The notes beneath the pieces were generated by a model that did no database searches, had not been told where the DNA came from, and saw nothing but the letters and a program-made list of their open reading frames with translations. The position numbers were made by a program, and so were the translations under genes. Below, piece after piece: positions 8,059-16,364 of a stretch of 64,000 nucleotides of DNA. The stretch is from Sphaerisporangium krabiense. GTDB taxonomy: Bacteria > Actinomycetota > Actinomycetes > Streptosporangiales > Streptosporangiaceae. Numbering within the stretch: the first letter of the stretch is position 1; each line of letters opens with the position of its first letter. The stretch is from assembly GCF_014200435.1 (NCBI RefSeq), contig NZ_JACHBR010000001.1:5956001-6020000 (forward strand), written 5' to 3'.

Positions 8059-8123
8059 TGGCCGCGCCGGTCGAACCTCGTAGGAATCAGCCGGGAGTGC
8101 ATGGCTCCGTTACGTGTACGGAG

Positions 8124-8894
8124 TCACCTTTGGAATCTCCGCATCTGAGATTCCATCGACCCCGATTGCCAGGCTCGCTGCGCGGCGTCGCGTTCGGCGC
8201 GGAACGCCGCTTGGACCGTGCTCAAGGCCGGCCGGATCAAGGGCAGGTGGAGGTGGGCCGTGTTGCCGTCGGGTGTCCAGGTGTGGATCAGCTGCCGGCA
8301 CCGCAGCAGGAGGGCGTTCGCCGCGACGACCTCGTCGAGCAACCCGATACGCGAGCAGTCCTGGGCGTCGACCTCCCTCCCGCTAAGCACCAGGTCCAGC
8401 GTCTCGGAGCGGCCGACCAGAGCGGGGAGAAGCACGGAGGACGCGTTGGAGATCGTGAATCCCATCGCGCTCTCCGGGAACCGGTAAGCCGCCTGGGGCG
8501 AGCCGATCCGGCGGTCGAAGCACAGCGTGAGCTCGGCCGCGCCGCCCACGGCGAGACCGTTGATCGCGGCGACACAGGGAATGCTGCTGGCGAGCACGGC
8601 CTCGGTCACCGAGTCGAACAACGCGGAGAGTGCTTCGATACCGTGTCGCTCGACAAAGGCGCGTGTCTCCCGGAGATCGTCCCCCGAGGAGAAGGCCCGG
8701 TCGCCGGTACCGGTGACGACCAGGCCCCGGATCTCAGGGGTGTCCGACGCGTCCCGGATCGCCCGGGCCAGGTCCGTGAGCATGCCGCTCGACAGGGCGT
8801 TGAGCGTCCGGGGGCTGTCGAGCCGGAGTACGAGCACGCCGTCGTCCACATCGGAGACGACTCGGCCCCGCTCGTCGTCGCCGTTGACGTTCAT
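8124..8894 (-). CDS. Enoyl-CoA hydratase/isomerase (crotonase) family protein
   Basis: This 256-residue protein has the crotonase landmarks: FSSGDDL, the oxyanion-hole loop, at residues ~68-74; INGLAVGGAAELTLCFDRRI with the first conserved Glu; and FPESAMGF carrying the second. These enzymes hydrate, isomerise or otherwise act on acyl-CoA thioesters. ATG overlaps the stop of the acyl-CoA ligase gene (ATGA), so the two are translationally coupled. A TetR gene lies upstream on the same strand. Together they look like a small pathway activating and modifying a carboxylic acid. The substrate is unknown. Confidence 0.85.
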   Translation of the reverse strand: MNVNGDDERGRVVSDVDDGVLVLRLDSPRTLNALSSGMLTDLARAIRDASDTPEIRGLVVTGTGDRAFSSGDDLRETRAFVERHGIEALSALFDSVTEAVLASSIPCVAAINGLAVGGAAELTLCFDRRIGSPQAAYRFPESAMGFTISNASSVLLPALVGRSETLDLVLSGREVDAQDCSRIGLLDEVVAANALLLRCRQLIHTWTPDGNTAHLHLPLIRPALSTVQAAFRAERDAAQRAWQSGSMESQMRRFQR

Positions 8895-10534
8895 CGCGCC
8901 TTCTTTCCTCGCTGGCCGAAATCCACGGCCAGGAGCCGTTCGCCGTGGTCATAGTCCGCGATCTTCGTCTTGGCGATGCGTTCGGAGGGGGTTCGAGGTA
9001 ATGACCGCCAGAATTCGACGTAGCGCGGCACCTTGAAGATGGCGAGTTGCCGACGCGTATGCTGCTCGACTTCGCGCGCCAGGCTCGGTAGCGCCTCGGC
9101 GTCTCCGACCTCGATACACGCCATGACCTCTTCGCCGAACAACTCGTCGGCCACACCCACGACCGCGCAGGCACGGACGAAGGGCAGCTCGCAGATCACC
9201 GCTTCCACCTCGGCGGCGGCGATGTTCTCCCCTCCCCTGCGCACCATGTCCTTGAGCCGGCCGACCAGGCGGAACCATCCGTTCTCCTCGCGGACGCAGA
9301 GGTCTCCGGTGTGAAACCAGCCGTCTTTCAGCGCCGCGGCGGTCGCCTCGGGCCGCCGCCAATACCCCGTCATCAGTGTCGGCCCGCGGACCAGTAGCTC
9401 ACCAGGTTCACCCGGGGCGGCGTCCCGCCCCGAGGGATCGACGATCCGCGCCTCACAGTTCGGTGCCGGAAGGCCGATATAGCCTTGGCCGACGCTCCGC
9501 GCGTCGTCGATCGGCGCGGTGATGTTCAGGCCGGACTCGGTGAGGCCGTAGACCTCACGCCATGGCGCGTCCCAGCGTGATTCGAGCTTGCGGTGGAGCG
9601 CGACGGGGATCGCCGAGCACAGAACGAGCCGCACGTCGTTGTCCCGGTCGGTTTCCGTCGCCGGTTGCTGGAACAGCAGTTGCGGCATGCTGCCCAGGAC
9701 GTAGAGAACCGTCGCGCGATACCGCCGTACGTCGGCCCAGAAGGTGCTGGCGGAGAAGCGTGGCAGCACGATGAGCGTGGCCCCGTACTCCAGGCACATC
9801 GCCGCTTCCCACTGACCATCGATGTAGGAGAACGGCTGGGCCGTGAGGACGCGATCCTCGTGGGTCAGTTCGAAGCACCGTCCCATGGCCACGCCCAGCT
9901 TCAGCCAGTAGGAGTGCGTGAGCATGCACGCCTTCGGCAGGCCAGAGGTGCCGGAGGTGAACTGAAGGTTCGCCAGCGCGGAATCCTCAGAGACCGTGTC
10001 GAGCTCTCCGAGGTCGCGCGGTTCGGTGTCGCCGCCCGGTGCCGCGGGCTCGAACAGCTCGTCGGCCATGAGCAGTCGCACCTGCTCGTCGCGCGGGTGG
10101 AGATCGGTGAACTTGTGCGCCGAATCGCTCGATGTCACGACGGCGCCGATCTGTGCGTCGTCCAGGATGTGGCCGATGTCCGCCGCCTGGTAGGAGCGGT
10201 TGATCGGGACGGCGACGTAGCCGCCGGATACGACGGACAACCAGACCAACGGCCACGAGATGTCGTTCGGCAGGCAGATCCCCACCCTGTCACCGGCTAC
10301 GAGACCGGCCTCGCGCAGGCTCGCGACGCCGGCCTAAACCCGGTGGGCGGCTTCGGTGAAGCTGATGGCGCGCCCCGCGCCGTCCTCGACGAAGATCTTG
10401 TTCCCGAACTGGGCGGCCGCCCGGCGGAGTAGCCTGCCCAGGCTCTGTGGCGCCGCCGACGTGGCGGGATCCGGCTCGATCGCTTCGCTGGCCTTACTCA
10501 CGCGACCTCTCAGTGATTCGATCTCGCGGGGCAC
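8891..10534 (-). pseudogene. AMP-dependent acyl-CoA synthetase/ligase interrupted by an in-frame amber stop
   Basis: Read as one frame from ATG 10534 to 8891 this would be a 547-residue ANL-family ligase. Motifs present are the P-loop LQFTSGTSGLPKACMLTH, VYGLTESG, GWFHTGDL, and RLKDMVRRGGENI with the hinge, ending in a PSERIAKTK-type lysine region. A TAG at about 10334-10336 interrupts the N-terminal domain (EAAHRV-stop-AGVASL), with homologous sequence continuing in the same frame. A GTG at 10285 could restart a 464-residue product lacking the first ~83 residues. One base change would restore it, so a sequencing error or recent mutation is possible. It is coupled to the crotonase gene. Confidence 0.8.
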
Positions 10535-10581
10535 GGTTCGTTGGGACGACCCGGGACAGGAAACCGGTCACGACTGCGATG

Positions 10582-10597
10582 AATAGTACAACGTACA
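10582..10597. promoter_or_regulatory. Putative TetR operator upstream of the acyl-CoA ligase gene
   Basis: ATAGTACAACGTACAAG, with the inverted repeat GTAC-AAC-GTAC, lies 50 bases upstream of the ligase start. Its right half, AACGTACAAG, is nearly repeated upstream of the tetR gene (AACCGTACAAG at 11534-11544), which suggests one regulator binds both. Confidence 0.5.
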
Positions 10598-10704
10598 AGA
10601 GCGTCAGGACAGAATGGTTCTACCTGGGAAGGAAGGCGTTGGGAGGTGACGACGGCCCGCCGGAGTCATCGGCGGCGAGGCCGCTGCTCAGCTGGTTCAG
10701 AACG

Positions 10705-11406
10705 TCAGGCGTCGCGCATGCGCTCCAGGCCGGCGATCATCGTGCGCATCGCGAAGTCGAAGCTGGACTCCATCGGAGTCGATCGCCCGGAAGACCACCT
10801 GAGCATGAACGCGCGGTTGGCGACGAGGAAGAAGTTCCTGTGGATCGCCGGGAGATCGGCACCACCGCCCTCCCGCAGTGCGTGCTGGTACTCGGAGACC
10901 CAGTCACTGTCGCCGGCCACGGGCTCCGAGGCGAACTCCGCGGCGATCCACCCGAATATGCCGCCGAGAACCGTGTTGTAGACCATCACCAGTTGTTCAC
11001 CGGTGAACTTGGCGTCTTCGAGAACCGCCAGGAGGCGGTCGGCCATGGTGAGGCTCGAGGCCGAGATCTGGATCGTGGACGTGAAGTCGACCGCCAGGTT
11101 GGGATGCCGGCCCAGCCGCTCGCGCGATCTGTGCGCGAGTTGCAGGATCCACTCCGTCCACGGGACCGAGTCGGCGTCGGGAAGCTCGATGCCTTCGAAC
11201 ACGCGCTGGCACACCCGGGCGATCAACTGGGCCCGGTTGCCCGCGTGCCAGTAGATGGTCGCGGGGTACACCTCGAGGACCTCGGCGAGCCGCCTCATGG
11301 TCAGCGCCTCGACGCCGTGGCGGTCGATGAGCTCCAAGGCCGCGTCGATGACCTGCTCGCGACTCAGCGCCTGCCGCGGCGGCTGCTTGTCCTTGCGGGT
11401 GGTCAC
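10705..11406 (-). CDS. TetR-family transcriptional regulator
   Basis: This 233-residue protein has an N-terminal helix-turn-helix at residues ~15-60 (QVIDAALELIDRHGVEALTM then RRLAEVLEVYPATIYWHAGN) and a longer C-terminal domain of the TetR_C type. TetR proteins are ligand-released repressors. It lies upstream of the ligase/crotonase pair on the same strand, and a shared near-palindrome precedes both, so it probably controls that pair and itself. The inducer is unknown, perhaps an acyl-CoA or fatty acid. Confidence 0.85.
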   Translation of the reverse strand: MTTRKDKQPPRQALSREQVIDAALELIDRHGVEALTMRRLAEVLEVYPATIYWHAGNRAQLIARVCQRVFEGIELPDADSVPWTEWILQLAHRSRERLGRHPNLAVDFTSTIQISASSLTMADRLLAVLEDAKFTGEQLVMVYNTVLGGIFGWIAAEFASEPVAGDSDWVSEYQHALREGGGADLPAIHRNFFLVANRAFMLRWSSGRSTPMESSFDFAMRTMIAGLERMRDA

Positions 11407-11527
11407 GCCCGTCTCCTATGAGCTTCGAGGGGCGCTTCGGTGCCGAAGATCCGGATGTCGCGGCGGGCGGCCCGTACGCAGCATGATAGCGGGCACCGGT
11501 CGCGATGAACGGTGCGAGCGGACGACT

Positions 11528-11544
11528 CTTGTCAACCGTACAAG
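11528..11544. promoter_or_regulatory. Putative TetR operator upstream of the tetR gene
   Basis: CTTGTCAACCGTACAAG is an imperfect inverted repeat (CTTGT...ACAAG) about 120 bases upstream of the tetR start, and it resembles the site in front of the ligase gene. Confidence 0.45.
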
Positions 11545-11718
11545 CGCACCATGTGGCTCCCGGCACGAATGCTAAGCGGCCTGACCAGGCATCTCCTTGA
11601 CTTGTACTGCCTCGCCATCTCCCACTTATACGCCGTACTAGAAGGCGTCGTCACCGCACCAGGCCGGACCGGCAGGCCTGCGGGGCACCGACTTGATCGA
11701 AAGCCGCCTTCAGTCCCT

Positions 11719-11759
11719 GTCGGGACGACAGGATTTGCCCCTGCGCCCCCTGCCCCCAG
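11719..11759 (-). other. Degenerate, inverted copy of the tRNA-Pro 3' half (att-like)
   Basis: Read on the minus strand this gives CTGGGGG-CAGGG-GGCGC-AGGGGCAAAT-CCTGT-CGTCCCG-A. The acceptor strand and anticodon loop match the copy at 7178-7220, while the T loop GTTC is mutated. No 5' half is present. It is the only one of the three copies in this orientation, so it records an inversion or a separate integration. Confidence 0.6.
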
Positions 11760-11834
11760 ACTCCAGCCAGAGACCGAACTCTTTCTGTCGGGTGCTACTG
11801 CGATCATGACGCTCACTTGATCAAAGGAGTAGCG

Positions 11835-12446
11835 ATGACGGAGCCCCCCAAAGACTTCACCTGGCTCTCCGAACACGAACCACTGGATGACATCTACTGC
11901 GTGTCCTTCGTCCGGGATCTCTCCCCGGAGGAAGTCCTCCGCCGGTTCGGTGTGGACGAGAGCACCATGGAGGAGGTGCCGTACGACGAGCTGGGCAGGC
12001 GCTCGGCGGAGAGCATGAGGGACGACGCTGCCGGTTACATTGGCGCCGTGAAGATCGGTGACTGGACCCTGGTCATCGAACCTGGAGGATGGCAGATCGC
12101 AGTCGACCCTGAGATCAGGGCCCGGGTCTCGCGGGCTACCGAAACCGTGTCGGTCTGCCGTCATGACTACGCCGAGGATACTTTCACCTACATCATCGAC
12201 GGGCAGGAAATCGTCTGCTTCGATCCGATGTGTCCGGACGAGCGGTCAGGCGACGATCCGGACCGCTTCGTCAGGGAGATGCGCGAAGTCGGCCTGGACC
12301 CTGAGTTCGACAGTGACAGCGACGACTCGCACATCGACTTCCCGATGGAGCGCGCGTTCGCCTTGGCCGGCATGATCACTGCTCTTCCCTTCTCTCCGGA
12401 GATGTTGGAGCTGCGATTCCTTGGCGCGGAACCCCTGGAGGACTGA
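11835..12446 (+). CDS. DUF6461-like protein
   Basis: This 203-residue acidic, soluble protein starts at ATG 11835 behind AAAGGAG. Segments such as WLSEHEPLDDIYCVSFVRDL, VKIGDWTLVIEPGGW and a C-terminal ALAGMITALPFSPEMLE match my recollection of the DUF6461 family, which occurs widely in actinomycetes with no known role. A monocistronic gene just inside the inverted att-like fragment. Confidence 0.7.
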   Translation: MTEPPKDFTWLSEHEPLDDIYCVSFVRDLSPEEVLRRFGVDESTMEEVPYDELGRRSAESMRDDAAGYIGAVKIGDWTLVIEPGGWQIAVDPEIRARVSRATETVSVCRHDYAEDTFTYIIDGQEIVCFDPMCPDERSGDDPDRFVREMREVGLDPEFDSDSDDSHIDFPMERAFALAGMITALPFSPEMLELRFLGAEPLED

Positions 12447-12726
12447 TCGGCGGGCCCCTATGCGGAGACCCACCTTTCAATAGGCCTGGGCGTCCGAATC
12501 CTTCTAGGTGGCAAGGCTGGGAAGCAGCCCCCGGAACCGCGGACCCCTTCGGCTTTTGACGCGGCCGGAGGAACTCGGAGTCGCCGTCGACGAGGATGGG
12601 CAGAAGATTGCCCATGGCTCCGGCCGCCTCGCCGGGGTCCTTGACGCTCAGGGTGGCCGACATCGAGAGCTGGCGGCGACCGTCCTCCGAGTAGAAGGTC
12701 ATGGCGACGGCAGGGAGAATCGACTG

Positions 12727-13104
12727 GTGGCTGAGTGGGCAAAGTCGATCGAATCGATTGCGCATCTTGTCGGCGCACTGGCGTGGCCGATAGCGGTCGT
12801 GCTAGCGGTGTGGCTGCTGATGAGACGTCACCATACGGCGTTTGGTCGCTTAATTGACCGGGTCAAGTCTTTCGGTTTCCCGGGTGGCCAGGTGGACCTT
12901 GGCGAAATAGAAGCCGCACAAGAAGACCAGGTGGATAAGCTTGTCGAGCAAGCTGTGGATCCGGGGGCTAGTGAAGACCTGCGACAGAACGCCATTCGTT
13001 CTCTAAGTAGAAGCGGAACAGCTGGGCGGGATCCGCGCTGCGGGCAAGCAGATGATGGTGAGATGCCTAAGCTGTGGCCAGTTATTCACTGCCAGGCAGG
13101 GTAG
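12727..13104 (+). CDS. Membrane-anchored protein of unknown function, possibly frameshifted at its 3' end
   Basis: GTG 12727 with AGGGAG 9 bases upstream gives 125 residues: a short N-terminus, one strong transmembrane helix (LAWPIAVVLAVWLLMRRH), then a cytoplasmic part with a charged helix (EIEAAQEDQVDKLVEQAV). After about residue 100 the frame loses sense. Another frame picks up with a zinc-ribbon (13052-13198), so the two may once have been one gene. I do not recognise a named family. Sequence upstream of the GTG in this frame is antisense-like and was left out. Confidence 0.5.
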   Translation: MAEWAKSIESIAHLVGALAWPIAVVLAVWLLMRRHHTAFGRLIDRVKSFGFPGGQVDLGEIEAAQEDQVDKLVEQAVDPGASEDLRQNAIRSLSRSGTAGRDPRCGQADDGEMPKLWPVIHCQAG

Positions 13105-13198
13105 ACATGTTAAATGCCCTCAGTGCTATTACGCAATGACTCGGGAATACCTGATGCAGCAAGTCTTAGAGAATGGCAATCTCGATGACGCCACCTGA
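13052..13198 (+). CDS. Small zinc-ribbon protein or displaced C-terminus of the preceding gene
   Basis: ATG 13052 opens 48 residues containing CLSC...CPQC, two CxxC pairs 13 residues apart, typical of a zinc ribbon, then an acidic helix. It overlaps the preceding membrane-protein frame by 53 bases in another frame. A single-base indel near 13025 would fuse them. There is no clear ribosome site, which favours a frameshifted 3' end over a separate gene. Confidence 0.4.
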   Translation: MMVRCLSCGQLFTARQGRHVKCPQCYYAMTREYLMQQVLENGNLDDAT

Positions 13199-13825
13199 GG
13201 TTGTGTCTAGGAGGTAAGGCGCCACCCTGCGGGTGCTGAGTCAGCGAGAAGTCGGCAGAACCGTTGGTTGCATACTGTTGCCGAGATCGCTGGATGTCGC
13301 GACAAGCGTACGTGGCGCTAATCCTTGGTGCTGGATTACGAAGTTCAGCATGTAGCGCCGGGGTTCGCATCGAAGGGGACAGGCTCTCGAATGGGGGAGC
13401 CTGTTCCGTCGGTGTTCCGTCAGGCGTCGAAAGGCGGCGCTGAGCAGTGACAAATTCCGGCAGGTTCAGCGTCAGCTCGGCGCATGATCGAGCCATCGTC
13501 CCAGGTCGCCTGATAGCGGATCGGAGATCACCTACATCTACGAGGGTGCCAATGAGGCCCAGTGTTTCGGCGGGGGAGGGCACATTAAGGGCACGCGCGA
13601 CCGTCAGGCGTCGTTGAACGTTGGCAGATCATCACAACGTTGGGGCAGCTCAGGGGTAAGTAGGCGGGTTCTCTCGCAGGTCAGGGAGCTGTCGAATTAG
13701 AACCCGGCCCACAGTCCGACTTATTGACCAATGGAGCAAGAGCGCTGATTGTGGTTCTCGCAGAGCCGGACCGTTTCATGTTCACGATCTTTGGCCTGGT
13801 CTACGCGAGAGGGAGCCTCCCGCTG
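13199..13825. other. Gene-free stretch
   Basis: No frame here has coding character that I trust. A short plus-strand peptide near 13520-13560 (EITYIYEGANEAQ) recalls the end of acyl-CoA dehydrogenases, but it is too short to call. Confidence 0.4.
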
Positions 13826-14248
13826 CTATCTCTGTTGCATCAACGACGCAGGCAGCTTGGGCGCGGCGGGGAGCCAGCCGCAGTTCACCGTGGAACCCCC
13901 GTCGCTCAGGTAGCCCTCAGGAAGCCATCCTTCGTTGCCGGTTCCGGCGACCCGCGCGTAGGTCCAGGCGTGGCCGTAGGCGTTGAAGGTGAAGCACCAG
14001 TAGTAGAGACGGGTGCCCACGTTCACGTAGCCGGCGCGGGCGCAGTCGTTGTAGGGGTCCTTCTTCATGTAGCCGGCCTTGGTCACCGTGCCCGTATCGT
14101 CGTCGGTGTTCATGGGTCGCCAGTTCCTGCATTCCGGCGCGGCGGAGGTCGCTCCCGGTTCGGCGCTGGCGTTCGCCTGAACGGTGCTGACACCGGTGAC
14201 CAGTGCCGCCGCGCACAAGGCGATACCGATCCGTCTCATGACAGCCAC
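13826..14248 (-). CDS. Secreted protein, SH3-like or unknown fold
   Basis: I place the start at GTG 14248 because AAGGGA sits 7 bases upstream. This gives 140 residues beginning with a classic Sec signal (basic MRR, hydrophobic IALCAAALVTGV, cleavage near ANASA). The mature ~110 residues contain four Cys and aromatic-rich strands (GTRLYYWCFTF, HAWTYARVAG) ending with a Gly-rich region, like small extracellular SH3-type proteins. The leader and upstream DNA are duplicated in the next gene, but the mature parts are unrelated. Function unknown. Confidence 0.7.
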   Translation of the reverse strand: MAVMRRIGIALCAAALVTGVSTVQANASAEPGATSAAPECRNWRPMNTDDDTGTVTKAGYMKKDPYNDCARAGYVNVGTRLYYWCFTFNAYGHAWTYARVAGTGNEGWLPEGYLSDGGSTVNCGWLPAAPKLPASLMQQR

Positions 14249-14368
14249 AATGCTGTCCCTTCTCATAAGGGGATCGCTCTCGGGATCCCGGCCGGATGGT
14301 GACTGTTGGAGGATGTGGGCAGCCGAGCGAAAGGGCTTTCATGGCGCTTCAGCGGCTGGTCACACGCA
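14169..14368 (-). repeat. Duplicated promoter/signal-peptide block, copy 1
   Basis: About 200 bases covering the signal-peptide codons and upstream DNA of the 14248 gene recur at 15095-15293 in the same orientation. Shared pieces include TGCTGTCCCTTCTCATA, GGCTTTCATGGCGCTT and GCGGCTGGTCACAC. The mature coding parts on the other side of the block do not match. Confidence 0.75.
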
Positions 14369-14745
14369 TAGCCCCGCTGCCGCGCCCCTGCCCGGCTCAC
14401 GTCGGTAGCAGTAGGTTCTTCGGGCGGCCCTGGGGGCAAGGCGACAGGCCGCTCGTAACGCTGAGACCCCGATCGGCACGCAGACCCCCGGCCCTGAAAC
14501 GGCTTCTCGCTCCGGGGCCCTTGCACGCTGGTCGCTGCACGCAGCCTCACCGGCGATCAGATCGCCATTCCATGGCGGGGAACCGGTTCTGCGCGCTCGC
14601 CGTGACACCTGAGGTGTTGCGCCAAGATGCGGCTGTACGGCGGCGGGAGAGTCATAGACCACCTGCCCGCATGATCCGGCCTCCGGAGCGTGCACCCTCC
14701 GGAGCTCTGTCGCGCCGATCTCACGCCTCGATGATGGAGCAGGCG

Positions 14746-15174
14746 TTAGAACCAAGTTGCCTTCGCCTGGACCGTGTGGGCCTTGCCCTTCAGTTCGATG
14801 CGCATGTAGTAGGCCTCGCCTGCCCTCACGGTGGTGGAGATGCTCTCCCACCTGCCGTCGTTGCAGAAGAACCAGCCCGACTTCCTTCGGACATGCTTGT
14901 CCTTCGTGCGGACCAGCTGAATCCGGTACCGGGTGCCGTCGCCTCCGCTCCAGCACCCCGCGTAGCCCCTGAGATGGCGCCCGTTGGGGACGAAGTCTGC
15001 TGTAGCCCAGTACTTGGTCGGGCTGTGCTTGTAGGGCCCCCAATGGCCCGCGCCCAACTGGGCGTGGACAGCCGAGGGTCCTGAGGCGGCGCTCGCGTTC
15101 GCCTGAACGGCGCCGACGCCGGTTACCAGCGCTGCCGCGCACAAGGCGACACTGATCTTTCTCGTGACAGTCAC
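14746..15174 (-). CDS. Secreted protein with the same leader as the 14248 gene
   Basis: Start GTG 15174 (AAGGGA upstream) gives 142 residues. The Sec signal is almost identical to that of the gene at 13826-14248 (ALCAAALVTGVGAVQANASA). The mature part is different: basic, with two Cys (CWSGGDGTRYRIQL and FFCNDGRWESI) and a beta-rich pattern. Gene-free sequence (14369-14745) separates the two genes. It resembles small actinomycete secreted proteins without assigned role. Confidence 0.7.
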   Translation of the reverse strand: MTVTRKISVALCAAALVTGVGAVQANASAASGPSAVHAQLGAGHWGPYKHSPTKYWATADFVPNGRHLRGYAGCWSGGDGTRYRIQLVRTKDKHVRRKSGWFFCNDGRWESISTTVRAGEAYYMRIELKGKAHTVQAKATWF

Positions 15175-15293
15175 GATGCTGTCCCTTCTCATAGGGGATC
15201 CGCTCGGGATCTCCCGAGTGGGTGTGACGGTTCGAGGATGTGGTCTGCCGGGCCAGCGGGGCTTTCATGGCGCTTTAGCGGCTGGTCACACAT
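15095..15293 (-). repeat. Duplicated promoter/signal-peptide block, copy 2
   Basis: Partner of 14169-14368 in the same orientation. Similarity stops at GCGGCTGGTCACACATC, exactly where a plus-strand pseudogene fragment begins. Confidence 0.75.
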
Positions 15294-15495
15294 CTACACC
15301 GCGGCGGCCTCGTACCGGACCGCGGGCGCGGGCGCGAGCGGCGTCGGCGACGACAACTTGTCCGCGCCCAACGTCAGCGGTATCGCCGGCGGGCAGGGCA
15401 AGTTCGTCGCCGGCTCCACGCTCGCCCGTCCGACAGGGAGCGGTGACGGGGCCGACTTCTGGGTCGACGTCATCTTCGACTTACTGAGTGACTAA
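15290..15495 (+). pseudogene. Fragment resembling the C-terminus of a DUF4082 domain
   Basis: The frame reads AASYRTAGAGASGVGDDNL, then GKFVAGSTLARPTGSGDG and ADFWVDVIFD before the stop. DUF4082 domains end in a similar ...NYWVDVVF strand and have the same order of short motifs. There is no start, signal or upstream domain, so it is read as a leftover end of a larger secreted protein. Confidence 0.4.
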
Positions 15496-15644
15496 GTCAC
15501 TGGGTGTCTTTGGCGGGGTTGCGACGCCGTATCGGGTTCCTATGACGCCGGGATGACGGCTTGATCGGTGACGGCCTTGTGCAGGGTCTTGGCGAGTTCG
15601 ACGGCGTCAGCGTTGGCCCAGACGTGCATGGAGAAGAGTGCCGG

Positions 15645-15854
15645 TCAGGGGCCGTTCAGCAGTTCGGCCAGGTCGGCGGGCAGTGACATCGGCTTGGTGA
15701 GGCCGACGCCTGCGCGTCCGGTGTTGCCTTCGGGGTAGCGGCCCAGCGCGGAGCCGGGGGCGGCGACGATGATGCGCACGACCTGGCCGAAGGCTTCGCA
15801 CGGGTCGCGCTGGGAGACGGCGAGGGCGAACATGGCGATGTAGTAGAGGGGCAT
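15645..15854 (-). pseudogene. Remnant of a DUF3703-like protein
   Basis: From a possible ATG at 15854 the frame gives ~69 residues with RIIVAAPGSALGRYPEGNTG, then PMSLPADLAELL. This matches the end of DUF3703 proteins (GR.P.GNTG...PMPIPADL). The usual N-terminal half is absent, so it is probably truncated. Another small minus-strand frame just downstream (MHVWANADAVELAKTLHKAV, 15552-15631) may be a second shred. Confidence 0.45.
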
Positions 15855-16314
15855 TGCCGAAAGCGGCGCTTCAGTCGGAACGCGCGACCTGGGCCGCACA
15901 GCCGGTGAGGTCGGTTGGACGCCGTGCCGTTCACCTCGTCGCAGTGGCGGCCATCCTAGCGGCAGCGGCCTTCGGAGGATGGGGCGGCGCCTGTGGCGAT
16001 CGGCAGGAGTGTTCGTCCGGCCGGGGGTGAGGTGTAGCAGCCTGGCGTGGAACGGTGAGCAGGGTGCGCGCGGTCGCGGCGCGCCGACTGGGCGAGTTAT
16101 GCCCGATGTGCCGTATAGAGATCATCGTGACGAAGAGTCACTGACTGCGCGTGCACCGTCGCGCGGGCCACCACGTTCCCAACTGCGGACATGAGGCTTG
16201 CTCGCGTCAGGCGGCGGAAACGGACGAGGCGCGAGGATGGTGACGGTGCGTGACCGTACGAAGATGTGGTCTTGACTCTGAGGCCCGACTTCGGCTAACC
16301 GCCTATTTACTCTT

Positions 16315-16327
16315 AGGAAAGTTTCCT
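16315..16327. promoter_or_regulatory. AGGAAA-G-TTTCCT operator upstream of the LPMO gene
   Basis: TTAGGAAAGTTTCCTTT lies about 38 bases upstream of the LPMO start, within the expected promoter. The same palindrome, longer and perfect, stands before the secreted-protein operon at 20983-21001, and a degenerate copy precedes the 19573 gene. Confidence 0.65.
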
Positions 16328-16364
16328 TTATATTCCTGGCATCCCCCCAGCAAAGGAGCATGGT

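Noticed and set aside
12545-12702. Minus-strand frame starting MTFYSEDGRRQLSMSATL
   Set aside because: It reads like protein for ~50 residues but has no ribosome site, overlaps the start region of the membrane protein on the other strand, and ends in Pro-rich nonsense. At best a small remnant.
13520-13560. Acyl-CoA dehydrogenase remnant (EITYIYEGANEAQ)
   Set aside because: About a dozen residues only, with no neighbouring blocks in any frame. Could be chance.
13110-13583. Long minus-strand open frame
   Set aside because: Composition is random-looking and it has no start signal. It is opposite the zinc-ribbon frame and gene-free DNA.
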